From the NCBI RefSeq assembly GCF_028649435.1, contig NZ_JAQSIN010000002.1: a stretch of 64,000 nt of DNA. One strand, written 5' to 3'. This DNA comes from Curvibacter microcysteis (GTDB lineage: Bacteria > Pseudomonadota > Gammaproteobacteria > Burkholderiales > Burkholderiaceae_C). Both the position numbers and the translations under genes were made by a program. Numbering within the stretch: position 1 is the stretch's first letter; the number at the start of each line of letters is the position of its first letter. Positions 16,695 through 26,065 of this stretch are shown piece after piece. The notes under the pieces were generated by a model. That model ran no database searches and was not told where the DNA came from. It worked only from the letters and a program-made list of their open reading frames with translations.

Positions 16695-19286
16695 ATGTTG
16701 CAAGCCTATCGCCAACACACTGCCGAACGCGCAGCCCTGGGCATTCCGCCCCTGCCGCTGGAAGCCAAGCAAGTGGCCGAACTGATCGAACTGATCAAGA
16801 ACCCGCCCGCTGGCGAAGACGCCTTCCTGCTGGACCTGCTGACGCACCGCGTGCCCCCGGGCGTGGACGATGCCGCCAAGGTCAAGGCCAGCTTCCTGGC
16901 CGCTGTGGCCCATGGTGAACTGAGCGTGGCCCTCATCTCCAAGGCCAAGGCCACCGAGCTGCTGGGCACCATGGTGGGTGGCTACAACGTGCACCCCCTG
17001 ATCGAACTGCTGGACGACGCCGATGTGGCGGGCGTGGCCGCCGAAGGTCTGAAGAAGACCTTGCTGATGTTCGACTTCTTCAACGATGTCGCTGAAAAAG
17101 CCAAGGCCGGCAATGCCAAGGCCAAGGAAGTGATCCAAAGCTGGGCTGATGCCGAGTGGTTCACCACCCGCCCTGAAGTCGAAAAGAAGATCACCGTCAC
17201 CGTGTTCAAGGTGCCCGGCGAAACCAACACCGACGACCTGTCGCCCGCGCCCGACGCCTGGAGCCGCCCGGACATCCCGCTGCACTACCTGGCCATGCTG
17301 AAGAACACCCGCGAAGGCGCCGCCTTCAAGCCGGAAGAAGACGGCAAGCGCGGTCCGATGCAGTTCATTGAAGACCTGAAGAAGAAGGGCCACCTCGTGG
17401 CCTACGTGGGCGACGTGGTGGGCACGGGCTCGAGCCGCAAGTCGGCCACCAACAGCGTGATCTGGGCCACGGGCCAGGACATCCCCTTCGTGCCGAACAA
17501 GCGCTTTGGTGGCGTGACCCTGGGCGGCAAGATCGCTCCGATCTTCTTCAACACCCAAGAAGATTCTGGTTCGCTGCCGATCGAAGTCGACGTGTCCAAG
17601 CTCGAAATGGGCGACGTGGTCGACATCCTGCCCTACGAAGGCAAGATCGTGAAAGACGGCGCCACCGTCTCTGAGTTCAAGCTCAAGAGCGATGTGCTGT
17701 TTGACGAAGTGCGCGCCGGTGGCCGCATCAACCTGATCATTGGCCGCTCGCTGACCGCCAAGGCCCGCGAATTCCTGGGTCTGGCTGCTTCCACCCTGTT
17801 CCGCCTGCCGCAAGCACCGGCCGCCACCAACGCTGGCTTCACGCTGGCGCAAAAGATGGTTGGTCGCGCTGTGGGTCTGCCGGAAGGCCAGGGCGTGCGC
17901 CCAGGCACTTACTGCGAGCCGAAGATGACCACCGTGGGTTCGCAAGACACCACCGGCCCGATGACCCGCGACGAGCTGAAAGACCTGGCTTGCCTGGGCT
18001 TCAGTGCTGACCTGGTGATGCAATCCTTCTGCCACACGGCCGCTTACCCCAAGCCGGTCGACGTCAAGACCCACCGCGAACTGCCTGCTTTCATCAGCAA
18101 CCGTGGTGGCGTGGCCCTGCGTCCGGGCGACGGCGTGATCCACAGCTGGCTCAACCGCCTGCTGTTGCCTGACACCGTCGGCACCGGTGGTGACTCCCAC
18201 ACCCGTTTCCCGATCGGCATCTCCTTCCCGGCCGGCTCGGGCCTGGTGGCCTTCGGCGCCGCCACCGGCGTGATGCCCCTGGACATGCCTGAATCGGTGC
18301 TGGTGCGCTTCAAGGGCACCATGCAACCCGGCGTGACCCTGCGCGATCTGGTGCACGCGATCCCGCTGTACGCCATCAAGGCCGGTCTGCTGACCGTGGC
18401 CAAGGCCGGCAAGAAGAACGTGTTCTCGGGCCGCATCCTGGAAATCGAAGGCCTGCCAGACCTCAAGGTCGAACAAGCATTCGAGTTGTCGGACGCTTCG
18501 GCTGAACGCTCGGCCGCTGGTTGCACGATCAAGCTGAACCCCGAGCCGATCAAGGAATACCTCACCAGCAACGTCGTGCTGATGAAGAACATGATCGCCG
18601 ACGGTTACGCTGACGCTCGCACGCTGGCTCGCCGCATCGAGAAGGTCGAAGCCTGGTTGGCCAACCCCAACCTGCTCGAAGCCGACAAGGACGCCGAATA
18701 CGCTGCCGTGATCGAGATCGATCTGGCCGACATCAAGGAACCCATCGTCTGCTGCCCGAACGACCCGGACGACGCCAAGTTCCTGTCTGAAGTCGCCGGC
18801 ACCAAGATCGACGAGTCCTTCATCGGTTCGTGCATGACCAACATCGGCCACTTCCGTGCCGCCGCCAAGCTGCTGGGCAGCCAGCGCGACATCCCGGTGA
18901 AGATGTGGGTGGCTCCGCCGACCAAGATGGACCAGACCGAGCTGATCAAGGAAGGCCACTACGCCGCCTTCGGCAATGCCGGTGCGCGCACCGAAATGCC
19001 GGGCTGCTCGCTGTGCATGGGCAACCAAGCGCAAGTTCGTGAAGGCGCGACCGTGATCTCCACGTCGACCCGCAACTTCCCGAACCGCCTGGGCAAGAAC
19101 ACCAATGTGTTCCTGGGCTCGGCCGAATTGGCGGCCATCGCCTCCAAGCTGGGCAAGCTGCCCACCGTGGCCGAGTACCACGAAGCCATGGGCGTCGTGA
19201 ACAAGGACGGCGCTTCGATCTACAAGTACCTGAACTTCAACCAGATTGAAGAGTACGCCGAGGTCGCCAAGGGCGTGACGGCCTGA
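16695..19286 (+). CDS. acnB: Bifunctional aconitate hydratase 2 / 2-methylisocitrate dehydratase
   Basis: 863 residues, like E. coli AcnB (865). The N-terminal HEAT-like domain is followed by the swivel domain (GTGSSRKSATNSVIWATGQDIP) and the catalytic domain. The [4Fe-4S] ligands are in GSCMTNIGHFRAA and MPGCSLCMGNQAQ. TVGTGGDSHTRFP is the conserved substrate loop. It isomerises citrate and isocitrate. The start follows GACAGGAGAACGAC. An intrinsic terminator follows. An 836-residue reading frame on the opposite strand is a shadow. Confidence 0.98.
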   Translation: MLQAYRQHTAERAALGIPPLPLEAKQVAELIELIKNPPAGEDAFLLDLLTHRVPPGVDDAAKVKASFLAAVAHGELSVALISKAKATELLGTMVGGYNVHPLIELLDDADVAGVAAEGLKKTLLMFDFFNDVAEKAKAGNAKAKEVIQSWADAEWFTTRPEVEKKITVTVFKVPGETNTDDLSPAPDAWSRPDIPLHYLAMLKNTREGAAFKPEEDGKRGPMQFIEDLKKKGHLVAYVGDVVGTGSSRKSATNSVIWATGQDIPFVPNKRFGGVTLGGKIAPIFFNTQEDSGSLPIEVDVSKLEMGDVVDILPYEGKIVKDGATVSEFKLKSDVLFDEVRAGGRINLIIGRSLTAKAREFLGLAASTLFRLPQAPAATNAGFTLAQKMVGRAVGLPEGQGVRPGTYCEPKMTTVGSQDTTGPMTRDELKDLACLGFSADLVMQSFCHTAAYPKPVDVKTHRELPAFISNRGGVALRPGDGVIHSWLNRLLLPDTVGTGGDSHTRFPIGISFPAGSGLVAFGAATGVMPLDMPESVLVRFKGTMQPGVTLRDLVHAIPLYAIKAGLLTVAKAGKKNVFSGRILEIEGLPDLKVEQAFELSDASAERSAAGCTIKLNPEPIKEYLTSNVVLMKNMIADGYADARTLARRIEKVEAWLANPNLLEADKDAEYAAVIEIDLADIKEPIVCCPNDPDDAKFLSEVAGTKIDESFIGSCMTNIGHFRAAAKLLGSQRDIPVKMWVAPPTKMDQTELIKEGHYAAFGNAGARTEMPGCSLCMGNQAQVREGATVISTSTRNFPNRLGKNTNVFLGSAELAAIASKLGKLPTVAEYHEAMGVVNKDGASIYKYLNFNQIEEYAEVAKGVTA

Positions 19287-19336
19287 TCAGGCTGCAAGGG
19301 GGGGCTGGTGCCCGATGGGCACCTCCCCACCAAGCC

Positions 19337-19368
19337 AACCCACCCGTGTCTGCGGGTGGGTTTTTTTT
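19337..19368 (+). terminator. Rho-independent terminator of acnB
   Basis: AACCCACCCG-N6-CGGGTGGGTT running into eight T residues, 50 bases after the stop codon. Confidence 0.92.
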
Positions 19369-19584
19369 CGCCCGGCGCCAAGGTGAACATGCCGCCAAAC
19401 GAGGCACATGGCGTGTGCCCTGGGGGTACGGCGGGCCTGTGCACCATCCCCAAAAAATGTGGATAAGTCTGGGGAAGACACTTGGGCATGCCGCCCAAAG
19501 CGAGTCCCCATGCGGCTTCCCACAGATTGCCTGTTCAATAGGCAGTGTGCAAAAGCAGCCCACCGGCGTGGCGGCTCACCCCGT
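19369..19584. other. Intergenic region with a DnaA-box-like element
   Basis: No gene seen. TGTGGATAA at 19458-19466 is a perfect DnaA-box sequence on its own. No cluster of boxes or A+T-rich unwinding region accompanies it, so it is not read as an origin. Confidence 0.4.
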
Positions 19585-21819
19585 TCAGGCCGGCTCAGTC
19601 AGCGCCTGCAGATGGACCGAGACCCCGCTGAGCACTGCATTGCCTGACAAGGGGTCGCGCGCCTGATCCGACATCAGGGCATTGAGGTTGACCCCCGGCC
19701 TTTGCGCCGCGACCTGTTGGCGTGCCCCCGCCAGATCATGACCCCAGCCATGCGGCAGGCTGACCACGCCACGCATCATGCGTGGGCTCAGCTCCACCTG
19801 CACGCGCAGGCCTGCTGGGGCGGTCGCTTGGGCATCCGTGGGCGGGGTTTTCAGCGCCAACCAGGCCCATGCACCATGTTGAAGCTGGAGGGTGGAGGCA
19901 TCCTCGGGGTGCACAAGCAAGGTGCATCGCATCGGGCCTTTGGCCAAGGTGGGCAGGTTGTGCATCCAGCTGTTGTTGGAGCGAACCTCGCGTCGACCGA
20001 TGAGCAGCAAGGCTTCTGACGACTCCTGAAGCGCTGCAGGCACCCGCTGCAGGTCAGCCAGCAGCCCGGCCGGCGCGAGGTCGATGCGCCCTGTTGTGGT
20101 GCGCAGCACCTCGGGCAGCCGGGGTGTCAGTGGCCCCAGGTCCAGTCCGCCTGGGGCTTGTTGCACCTCGGCCAGGGAGAGCGGGTAGGGCCCTTGGCAC
20201 AAAGCCTGTGCCAATAGGCGTTGCGGCCCCTGCAGCCCGGCAGTGGCTTGGGCGACGGCCTCGCTTTGCGGCGGGGGGAGGCGGCGCAAATCGGTTTGGA
20301 ACAGCTGCTCGTCCAGGGTCTGTGTGTCTTGCGGGCCCTGGGCGCCCTGGGCGATGGCCGCCAGGCGCAGCAGGGTCTGCCACTCCTCGGGCTGTCCAGG
20401 CGCCCGCTCGAAGACCGGCGCGCTGTAACGTGCGTGGTTGCGCCACGACATCTGCGGGTAGGGCACGTCGTAGTGCAGGTCTTCCAGCGGCGAAGGGCCT
20501 GGCAGGATCACGTCGGCGTGGCGGCTGGTTTCATTGAGGTAGATGTCCAGGCTGAGCATGAACTCCAGGCCTTCGAAGGCCTTTGCCAGGCGCGCGCCAT
20601 TGGGGCTGGACAGCACCGGGTTGGTGGCCAGGGTGATCAGCGCACGGACTTGGTCGGCCCCAGGGGTTTCGATCTCTTCGGCCAGGCAGGTGATGGGCAG
20701 TTCACCCATCACCTCGGGGGCTTGGCTGACCCGGCTGTGGTGGCGGCCCAGCACCACGCCTCGGCCTTGACCCGCCGGGCCCAGGGTGTTGGCGGCAAAG
20801 GCGGCTGCCTTGGGGAACATCGTGCCCCCGACCTGGTCCATGTGGCCACTGAGCAGGTTGAGCAGGTCGATCAACCAGGTGTTGAGCGTGCCAAAGCTTT
20901 GGGTACAGGTGCCGATGCGGCCGTAGATCGCGGCGCGCGGTGTCTGCGCCAGTTCACGGGCCAGTCGTTCAATGGTTTCTGCGGGCACCGCGCAGCGGGC
21001 GCTCACTTGCTCAGGGCTGTAGGGGGACACGGCCTCGCGCACCGCCTCCAGGCCGTCGACCCAGGGGGCCGCAGCGCCCAGCTTCACCAGGTTTTGGGCG
21101 AACAGGCTGTGCAGCATGCCCAGCAACAAAAACACATCGCCTCCTGGGCGGATGAAGTGGTGCTCATCGGCCAGCTGGGCCGTCTCGGTTTGCCGAGGGT
21201 CGATCACCAACAGCTTGCCGCCTCGCGCTTGCAGGGCCTTGGCCTGGCCCCGAAAATCGGGCACGGTCCACATGCTGCCATTGCTGGCGACCGGGTTGGC
21301 GCCCAGCACCAGCAGCCAATCGCAATGGGCGATGTCGGGCACCGGCACCGTCATCCAGTGCCCATAGAGCAAGCCGCTGACCACATGGCGCGGCATTTGG
21401 TCCAAGGTGGCGGCGCTGAAGATCTGGCGCGTGCCCAAGGCTTTGAGCAATCGGGGGTAGTACAGCATCAGCCCCAGCTTGTGGGAGGTGGGGTTGCCGG
21501 CGACCATGGCCACGCTGTGTCGGCCGTGGGCCGCCTGAAGGGGCTGCAGGCGGCGCTCAATCTCCGCAAAGGCTTCTTCCCACGTGGCTTCATGAAAGAC
21601 GCCATCGCGCTTGATCAGGGGCTGGCGCAGCCGGTCTGGGTCTTCATGCAGGTCTTTCAAGGCCACGCCTTTGGGGCAGATGTAGCCCCGGCTCAGCACA
21701 TCGGCTTCATGGCCCCGGATGCTGATCACCCGGCCCTCGCTCACTTTGATCTCCAGCCCGCAGCAGGCCTCGCACAAGGGGCAGATACGGTAGTGGGTCT
21801 GCTGGGGGCTGTCGCTCAT
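19585..21819 (-). CDS. Molybdopterin oxidoreductase family protein
   Basis: 744 residues. The N-terminal CPLCEACCGLEIKV with the later GYICPKG forms a Cys-x2-Cys-x3-Cys...Cys [4Fe-4S] site. The middle (VLGANPVASNGSMWTVPDFRGQ, LLVIDPRQTETA) and the C-terminal dinucleotide-binding domain (SLPHGWGH near the end) are those of the bis-MGD enzyme superfamily. No signal peptide is visible, so it is probably cytoplasmic. No electron-transfer subunit or maturation gene lies next to it. The start at 21819 follows GAGGTGCCCC. Substrate is unknown; formate dehydrogenase-like and thiosulfate/polysulfide-like members share this architecture. Confidence 0.85.
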   Translation of the reverse strand: MSDSPQQTHYRICPLCEACCGLEIKVSEGRVISIRGHEADVLSRGYICPKGVALKDLHEDPDRLRQPLIKRDGVFHEATWEEAFAEIERRLQPLQAAHGRHSVAMVAGNPTSHKLGLMLYYPRLLKALGTRQIFSAATLDQMPRHVVSGLLYGHWMTVPVPDIAHCDWLLVLGANPVASNGSMWTVPDFRGQAKALQARGGKLLVIDPRQTETAQLADEHHFIRPGGDVFLLLGMLHSLFAQNLVKLGAAAPWVDGLEAVREAVSPYSPEQVSARCAVPAETIERLARELAQTPRAAIYGRIGTCTQSFGTLNTWLIDLLNLLSGHMDQVGGTMFPKAAAFAANTLGPAGQGRGVVLGRHHSRVSQAPEVMGELPITCLAEEIETPGADQVRALITLATNPVLSSPNGARLAKAFEGLEFMLSLDIYLNETSRHADVILPGPSPLEDLHYDVPYPQMSWRNHARYSAPVFERAPGQPEEWQTLLRLAAIAQGAQGPQDTQTLDEQLFQTDLRRLPPPQSEAVAQATAGLQGPQRLLAQALCQGPYPLSLAEVQQAPGGLDLGPLTPRLPEVLRTTTGRIDLAPAGLLADLQRVPAALQESSEALLLIGRREVRSNNSWMHNLPTLAKGPMRCTLLVHPEDASTLQLQHGAWAWLALKTPPTDAQATAPAGLRVQVELSPRMMRGVVSLPHGWGHDLAGARQQVAAQRPGVNLNALMSDQARDPLSGNAVLSGVSVHLQALTEPA

Positions 21820-22388
21820 GGGGCACCTCGGTATGGGCATGTGGGAATGCGCGCCATGGTGCCGCAGTGAGCTGGAACAAGGCGATCACCCGGGCGACAA
21901 ACCAAAGGCCTGCTTGGCCACCATTCCGTCCACAGCTTCTGTGGACAAGTGTGTGGGTGACTCTGGGATGGACGCCGCAAACCCAGTATCCATGCGGGTT
22001 TCAACAGCATGCCTCATCTTTGTGCAGGGTTTACCCTGTATCGCAAAAATGCGCTCCATCAGGGTCAACAGAGCTCTGACAGGAGCCCAGTGTGGGGCGC
22101 CGGAGGGATGAGTGGCTTGGCAACAAAAGTTAGCAAAGGTGAGGACTTCGAGGCGTGTGGCGCCGTCCTTCGCACCCCGTCGGTCGCGGGTTGGCCTTGT
22201 GGCCCAGGACCTCTGATGGATTGCGCTACCGGCCCGCCTGAAAGTGCCCGTGTAAATGAAGCACCCCTCCACTTGCATTGGCTTGCGTTTCTAAGAATGC
22301 CCCTGCAGGGCGATTTCTACACTCGCCCGACCAAGGCACTGGGCTGGCCTTGGGTCGTTTGAACCTGTTAACTGAGAGGTGATTTGAG
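21820..22388. other. 569-base region without a recognised gene
   Basis: Short open frames here lack convincing starts and codon use. It holds a perfect hairpin GTCCACAG-CTT-CTGTGGAC (21928-21946). The right part must contain the promoter of the secreted protein gene at 22389, but I could not choose one. No tRNA or other RNA signature was recognised. Confidence 0.5.
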
Positions 22389-22946
22389 ATGAGCAAGATG
22401 AAATGGGCCGTGGCCGCGTTGATGGTGGGTGTTGCCGTGGCCGCCAATGCACAAACTGGAACCAAACCCGCCGCGCCTGCGGTGAAAGATGCGATCGTCA
22501 TGGAAGACCAGTTGGTGAGCCGCTTCACCGTGCTGGGCGTGGACTTGGCCAAGCGCCAGCTGCAGCTGAAGTCGGGTGACGTCAGCTTCAAGGTTCGGGT
22601 GCGGGCGGGTGTGTCGATCGACAAGATCAAGGTGGGCGATGACATCGACACCTTGCTGGTCGTGCGTGAAGTGCTGGCCTTGCGCAAGGGCGATGGCATC
22701 AGCAAGAGCGAAACCAGCGTGGTGGAGGCCCCTGATGGCTCGCTCGAGGGCTTGCGCCTGGATCGCATCTACAACGTGGTGGCGGTGGACACCGGTGCAT
22801 CGCGCATTCGCCTCAGCGACGCGAACCACCAGATGGCCTGGCTGCGGGTGCGCAGCGTGGACGTCATGAAGGACGTCAAAGTGGGTGATCAGGTGCGGGC
22901 CATCTTGACGGTGGTCGAAGTCGCCGGCGTGCAAGCCAAGCCCTGA
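22389..22946 (+). CDS. Unrecognised secreted protein with an internal duplication
   Basis: 185 residues with a signal peptide ending at about AANAQ (residue 22). The mature part holds two related units of about 54 residues (about 45-98 and 127-180). Both end in a KVGD segment followed by a hydrophobic strand (KVGDDIDTLLVVREVLAL and KVGDQVRAILTVVEVAGV). The pattern suggests two small beta-barrel (OB- or SH3-like) modules. I do not recognise the family. GAGAGGTGATTTGAG precedes the ATG. It stands alone between the molybdopterin enzyme and trhP; a periplasmic location is inferred. Confidence 0.75.
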   Translation: MSKMKWAVAALMVGVAVAANAQTGTKPAAPAVKDAIVMEDQLVSRFTVLGVDLAKRQLQLKSGDVSFKVRVRAGVSIDKIKVGDDIDTLLVVREVLALRKGDGISKSETSVVEAPDGSLEGLRLDRIYNVVAVDTGASRIRLSDANHQMAWLRVRSVDVMKDVKVGDQVRAILTVVEVAGVQAKP

Positions 22947-23020
22947 TGGCCCTTCACGGGCCGGTGATGTCCGTGTCGGTCTGACTCAGGTTCCGCCCAG
23001 GCCTGCCGGGGGACTGCCGT

Positions 23021-23044
23021 GCGAGCCGCCCAGGGGCGGCTCGC
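23021..23044. terminator. Hairpin between the secreted protein and trhP
   Basis: GCGAGCCGCCC-AG-GGGCGGCTCGC, an 11-bp perfect stem between converging genes. No U-run on either side. Confidence 0.5.
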
Positions 23045-23049
23045 CGTCT

Positions 23050-24456
23050 TCACGCCGCCGCCACAGCGGTGTCGGCGTCAAACACCCGGGCCAGCAGCGC
23101 GCCGGCAAAGCGGGCCTCGAGCGGAATCCGCACCTTCACGGGGTTGCCTTGTGCCACCTCGATGGCTTGCCCTTCGGTGTTTCGCATCTGCTCCAGCTTC
23201 AGCATTTGGTTGCCACTGGGGTGGATCACCTCCAGCGTGTCGCCGACGGCAAAACGGTTCTTGGTTTCAACCTCGGCCCAGCCGTCTTCCACCTGACGCA
23301 CTTCACCCACAAACTGGCTGCGGTGCGCCACCGAGTGACCCGTCTCGTAGTTCTGGTAGTCGTTGGCCGGCCGGCGGTCCAGCAAGCCGGTGGTGTAACC
23401 CCGGTTGGCCAGGCCTTCGAGTTCGGTGATCAAGCCTGGGTTGAAGGGGCGGCCGGCCACCGCGTCGTCAATGGCGCGGCGGTAGACCTGGGCCGTGCGC
23501 GACACGTAATACAGCGACTTGGTGCGGCCTTCGATCTTGAGCGAGTCGACACCGATCTTGGTCAATCGCTCCACGTATTCCACGGCGCGCAGGTCCTTGG
23601 AGTTGAGGATGTAGGTGCCGTGCTCGTCTTCCATGATGGGCATGAACTGGCCTGGGCGGCCAGCTTCTTCGAGCAGGTAAACCTGGTCGGCGGCGGTGTG
23701 ACGCTGGCCGTCACCGCAGGCCGAGAAGCTGGATTCAGCCTCTTGCTGGGCTTTGGCAAAGTCAAAACCCTTGTCCATGGGCACGGCCATCGCTTCTCCG
23801 GTGTTGGGGTCCACCGCCGTGGGGGTGGTGCTGTAGCTCCAACGGCAGGCGTTGGTGCAGGTGCCTTGGTTCGGGTCACGCCGGTTGAAATAGCCCGACA
23901 GCAGGCAGCGGCCTGAGTAGGCAATGCACAGCGCGCCGTGCACAAACACTTCGAGCTCCATGTCGGGGCACTCCTGGCGGATCTTTTCGATTTCGTCCAG
24001 GCTCAGTTCACGCGACAGGATGATGCGGGTGACCCCTACCTTCTGCCAGAACTTGACCGCCATGTAGTTGACCGTGTTGGCCTGCACCGACAGGTGGATC
24101 GGCACATCGGGGTAGTTGCCGGTGTCCATGCGCTCGCGCACCATCATGATCAGGCCGGGGTCGGCCATGATCAGGCCGTCCGGCTTCATCTGAATCACGG
24201 GCTCGATGTCGCGCAGGTAAGTGCGCACCTTGTCGTTGTGCGGCAGCAGGTTGCTGGTGACAAAGAACTTCTTGCCCCGGGCATGGGCCTCGGTAATGCC
24301 TTGGCCGATCTGCTCCAGGCGGAACTCGTTGTTGCGCGCGCGCAGCGAGTAGCGCGGCTGGCCCGCGTAAATGGCGTCAGCGCCAAAGTCGTAGGCGGCG
24401 CGCATCTTGTCGAGCGAGCCAGCGGGCAAGAGCAGTTCGGGGGCTTTGAGGGTCAT
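23050..24456 (-). CDS. trhP: tRNA 5-hydroxyuridine synthase TrhP (YegQ, peptidase U32 family)
   Basis: 468 residues, close to E. coli YegQ (453). Matching segments are ELLLPAGSLDKMRAAYDFGADAIYAGQPRYSLRARNNEF, here noted by its ends, and the U32 signature HGALCIAYSGRCLLSGY followed by RDPNQGTCTNACRW with the Fe-S cysteines. TrhP makes 5-hydroxyuridine at tRNA position 34 using prephenate. The longer C-terminus is the usual beta-barrel extension. The gene follows tolA after 98 bases that contain a hairpin, so it may be read partly from the tol operon. Confidence 0.9.
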   Translation of the reverse strand: MTLKAPELLLPAGSLDKMRAAYDFGADAIYAGQPRYSLRARNNEFRLEQIGQGITEAHARGKKFFVTSNLLPHNDKVRTYLRDIEPVIQMKPDGLIMADPGLIMMVRERMDTGNYPDVPIHLSVQANTVNYMAVKFWQKVGVTRIILSRELSLDEIEKIRQECPDMELEVFVHGALCIAYSGRCLLSGYFNRRDPNQGTCTNACRWSYSTTPTAVDPNTGEAMAVPMDKGFDFAKAQQEAESSFSACGDGQRHTAADQVYLLEEAGRPGQFMPIMEDEHGTYILNSKDLRAVEYVERLTKIGVDSLKIEGRTKSLYYVSRTAQVYRRAIDDAVAGRPFNPGLITELEGLANRGYTTGLLDRRPANDYQNYETGHSVAHRSQFVGEVRQVEDGWAEVETKNRFAVGDTLEVIHPSGNQMLKLEQMRNTEGQAIEVAQGNPVKVRIPLEARFAGALLARVFDADTAVAAA

Positions 24457-24489
24457 GGCTGGATTCTCCCCGGGATCGCCGGTGAAAGG

Positions 24490-24511
24490 GCTGGCGCGTC
24501 CTGGCGCCAGC
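24490..24511 (-). terminator. Hairpin between tolA and trhP
   Basis: GCTGGCGC-N6-GCGCCAGC, no U-run. It may attenuate read-through from tolA. Confidence 0.4.
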
Positions 24512-24554
24512 GGGTCAATGGAGCGGCAGGCGGGTGGCCTGCCCGGGTTCTGGG

Positions 24555-25592
24555 TCAGTCTTTGGGGCGAAACGAAATGATCAGGCTGCTGGGTACCCGG
24601 CCATCGGTGTCACGCGGCAGGACCTCGGTTTTGTCGATGGCTTTCAGCACCGCCTCATCCCAGGCGGGTACACCGCTCGATTTGCTGAGCTTGCGGCCGA
24701 CGATGGTGCCGTCCGGTGCGGCCCGCACTTCCACTTCGGCGACCGGGTTGCCAGCGATGTCATCGCTGAACACGATGTTGGGTTTGACCCGGGCCTTGAT
24801 GCGTCCACCATAGCTCGCGGAAGGACCGGACGACTGCATCGCCGAACCCGTCGCATTGGGCCCGCCCGACGCGCCCGCTAGTCCCGCCATGCGCTTGAGG
24901 TTGTCAGCACGCTGCGCCTCCAGGCGCTTGGCCTCGGCGGCCTCAGCGTCTTTTTTGCGCTTCGCGTCCGCTTCGGCGGCCTTGCGTTTGTCCGCTTCAG
25001 CTTCTTGCTTTTTGCGTTCCAACTCTTTTTCGCGCTGCAATTGTTCCTGGCGCTTTTTCTCGGCGGCCTTTTCGGCGGCTTTGTCGGCCTCGCGCTTTTG
25101 CTGCAAGGCTTTTTCGCGCTCCTGCTTCTCGCGCTCGGCCTTCTCCAGCTTCTCGCGCTTTTCGCGCTCTTTCTTGTCTTGCTCTTTTTTCTCGAGCTCG
25201 CGCTGGTGCTCCCGCTCCTTCTTTTCGAGCTCCTTGCGCTTGCGCTCTTTCTCCAGCGCGATCTGGGCGTCCTTGAGGGATTCGTCCGGGGCGGGCGCCG
25301 GTGGCGGCTTCACGGCGGGCTGTGGCGGCGGCGCAGGCGTTGGCTTGGGCGGCTCGATTTCGGGCGGGGGCGGGGGCGGCGGTTCGACCGCGCGCGGCGC
25401 TGCTTCTTGCGGTACGGCCGACCACAGCTCGGCCTCGACCGCCACGTCCACCGCATCGCGTTTCCATTGCACGCTGAAGCTCAGCGCCAGCAGCAACAGG
25501 CCGTGGGCCAGCAGGGCCATCACCACAGAGGGGCCCAGGCCCCCCTGGGCTGGCGGGGCAAATTCGGAGCGGTGCAAGGCGCTGGTTGACAT
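24555..25592 (-). CDS. tolA: Cell envelope integrity protein TolA
   Basis: 345 residues. One membrane helix at about 22-42 (VVMALLAHGLLLLALSFSV) is followed by a Pro-rich stretch (about 70-100). A long charged coiled coil rich in Lys, Glu and Ala runs from about 105 to 235. The C-terminal TonB-like domain ends in LIISFRPKD. TolA links the TolQ/R motor in the inner membrane to TolB/Pal. It lies 17 bases after tolR. tolB and pal do not follow in this window. Confidence 0.93.
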   Translation of the reverse strand: MSTSALHRSEFAPPAQGGLGPSVVMALLAHGLLLLALSFSVQWKRDAVDVAVEAELWSAVPQEAAPRAVEPPPPPPPEIEPPKPTPAPPPQPAVKPPPAPAPDESLKDAQIALEKERKRKELEKKEREHQRELEKKEQDKKEREKREKLEKAEREKQEREKALQQKREADKAAEKAAEKKRQEQLQREKELERKKQEAEADKRKAAEADAKRKKDAEAAEAKRLEAQRADNLKRMAGLAGASGGPNATGSAMQSSGPSASYGGRIKARVKPNIVFSDDIAGNPVAEVEVRAAPDGTIVGRKLSKSSGVPAWDEAVLKAIDKTEVLPRDTDGRVPSSLIISFRPKD

Positions 25593-25609
25593 GGTGCGCA
25601 GGGCGGAAC

Positions 25610-26038
25610 TCAGTTGCTCAGTTGGACCGACAGGCCCACGCGCTTGATGCCGGCGCGCTGCAACGCATCCATGACTTTGACCACGGATTCGTACTTCACG
25701 TTGCGGTCGGCGCTGATCACCACGGGGTTGTTGTCATCACCGTCCTGGGCTTCGCGCACGGCAGCCACCAACTGCTTGGCGTTGATGGACTGGGTCTTGT
25801 CAGGCTTGCCCGGGCTGCGCAGCTCGAGTTTTTCGTCTTTGCCAATGACCACCTGCACGACACGATCAGGCTGCTTGGAGGCCTTGCCCACGCTGGGCAG
25901 GTCGATGTTGCTGGGCGTGATCAGGGGCGCGGTCACCATGAAGATGATCAACAGCACCAGCATCACATCGATGAAGGGCACCATGTTGATTTCATTGATG
26001 GTGCGGCGGCCGCGGCCGCGTGAAACCATGGCGGGCAT
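25610..26038 (-). CDS. tolR: TolR protein (ExbD/TolR family)
   Basis: 142 residues. INEINMVPFIDVMLVLLIIFMV is the single membrane helix with the conserved Asp of the ion path; a periplasmic domain follows. It works with TolQ as the proton-driven motor of the Tol-Pal system. It lies between tolQ and tolA in order. Confidence 0.95.
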   Translation of the reverse strand: MPAMVSRGRGRRTINEINMVPFIDVMLVLLIIFMVTAPLITPSNIDLPSVGKASKQPDRVVQVVIGKDEKLELRSPGKPDKTQSINAKQLVAAVREAQDGDDNNPVVISADRNVKYESVVKVMDALQRAGIKRVGLSVQLSN

Positions 26039-26065
26039 GTGCTTCTCCTGGGGGCGCGAACGGGC

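Noticed and set aside
19458..19466. Replication origin at a perfect DnaA box
   Set aside because: Single box; no cluster, no A+T-rich unwinding element and no dnaA, dnaN or rpmH nearby.
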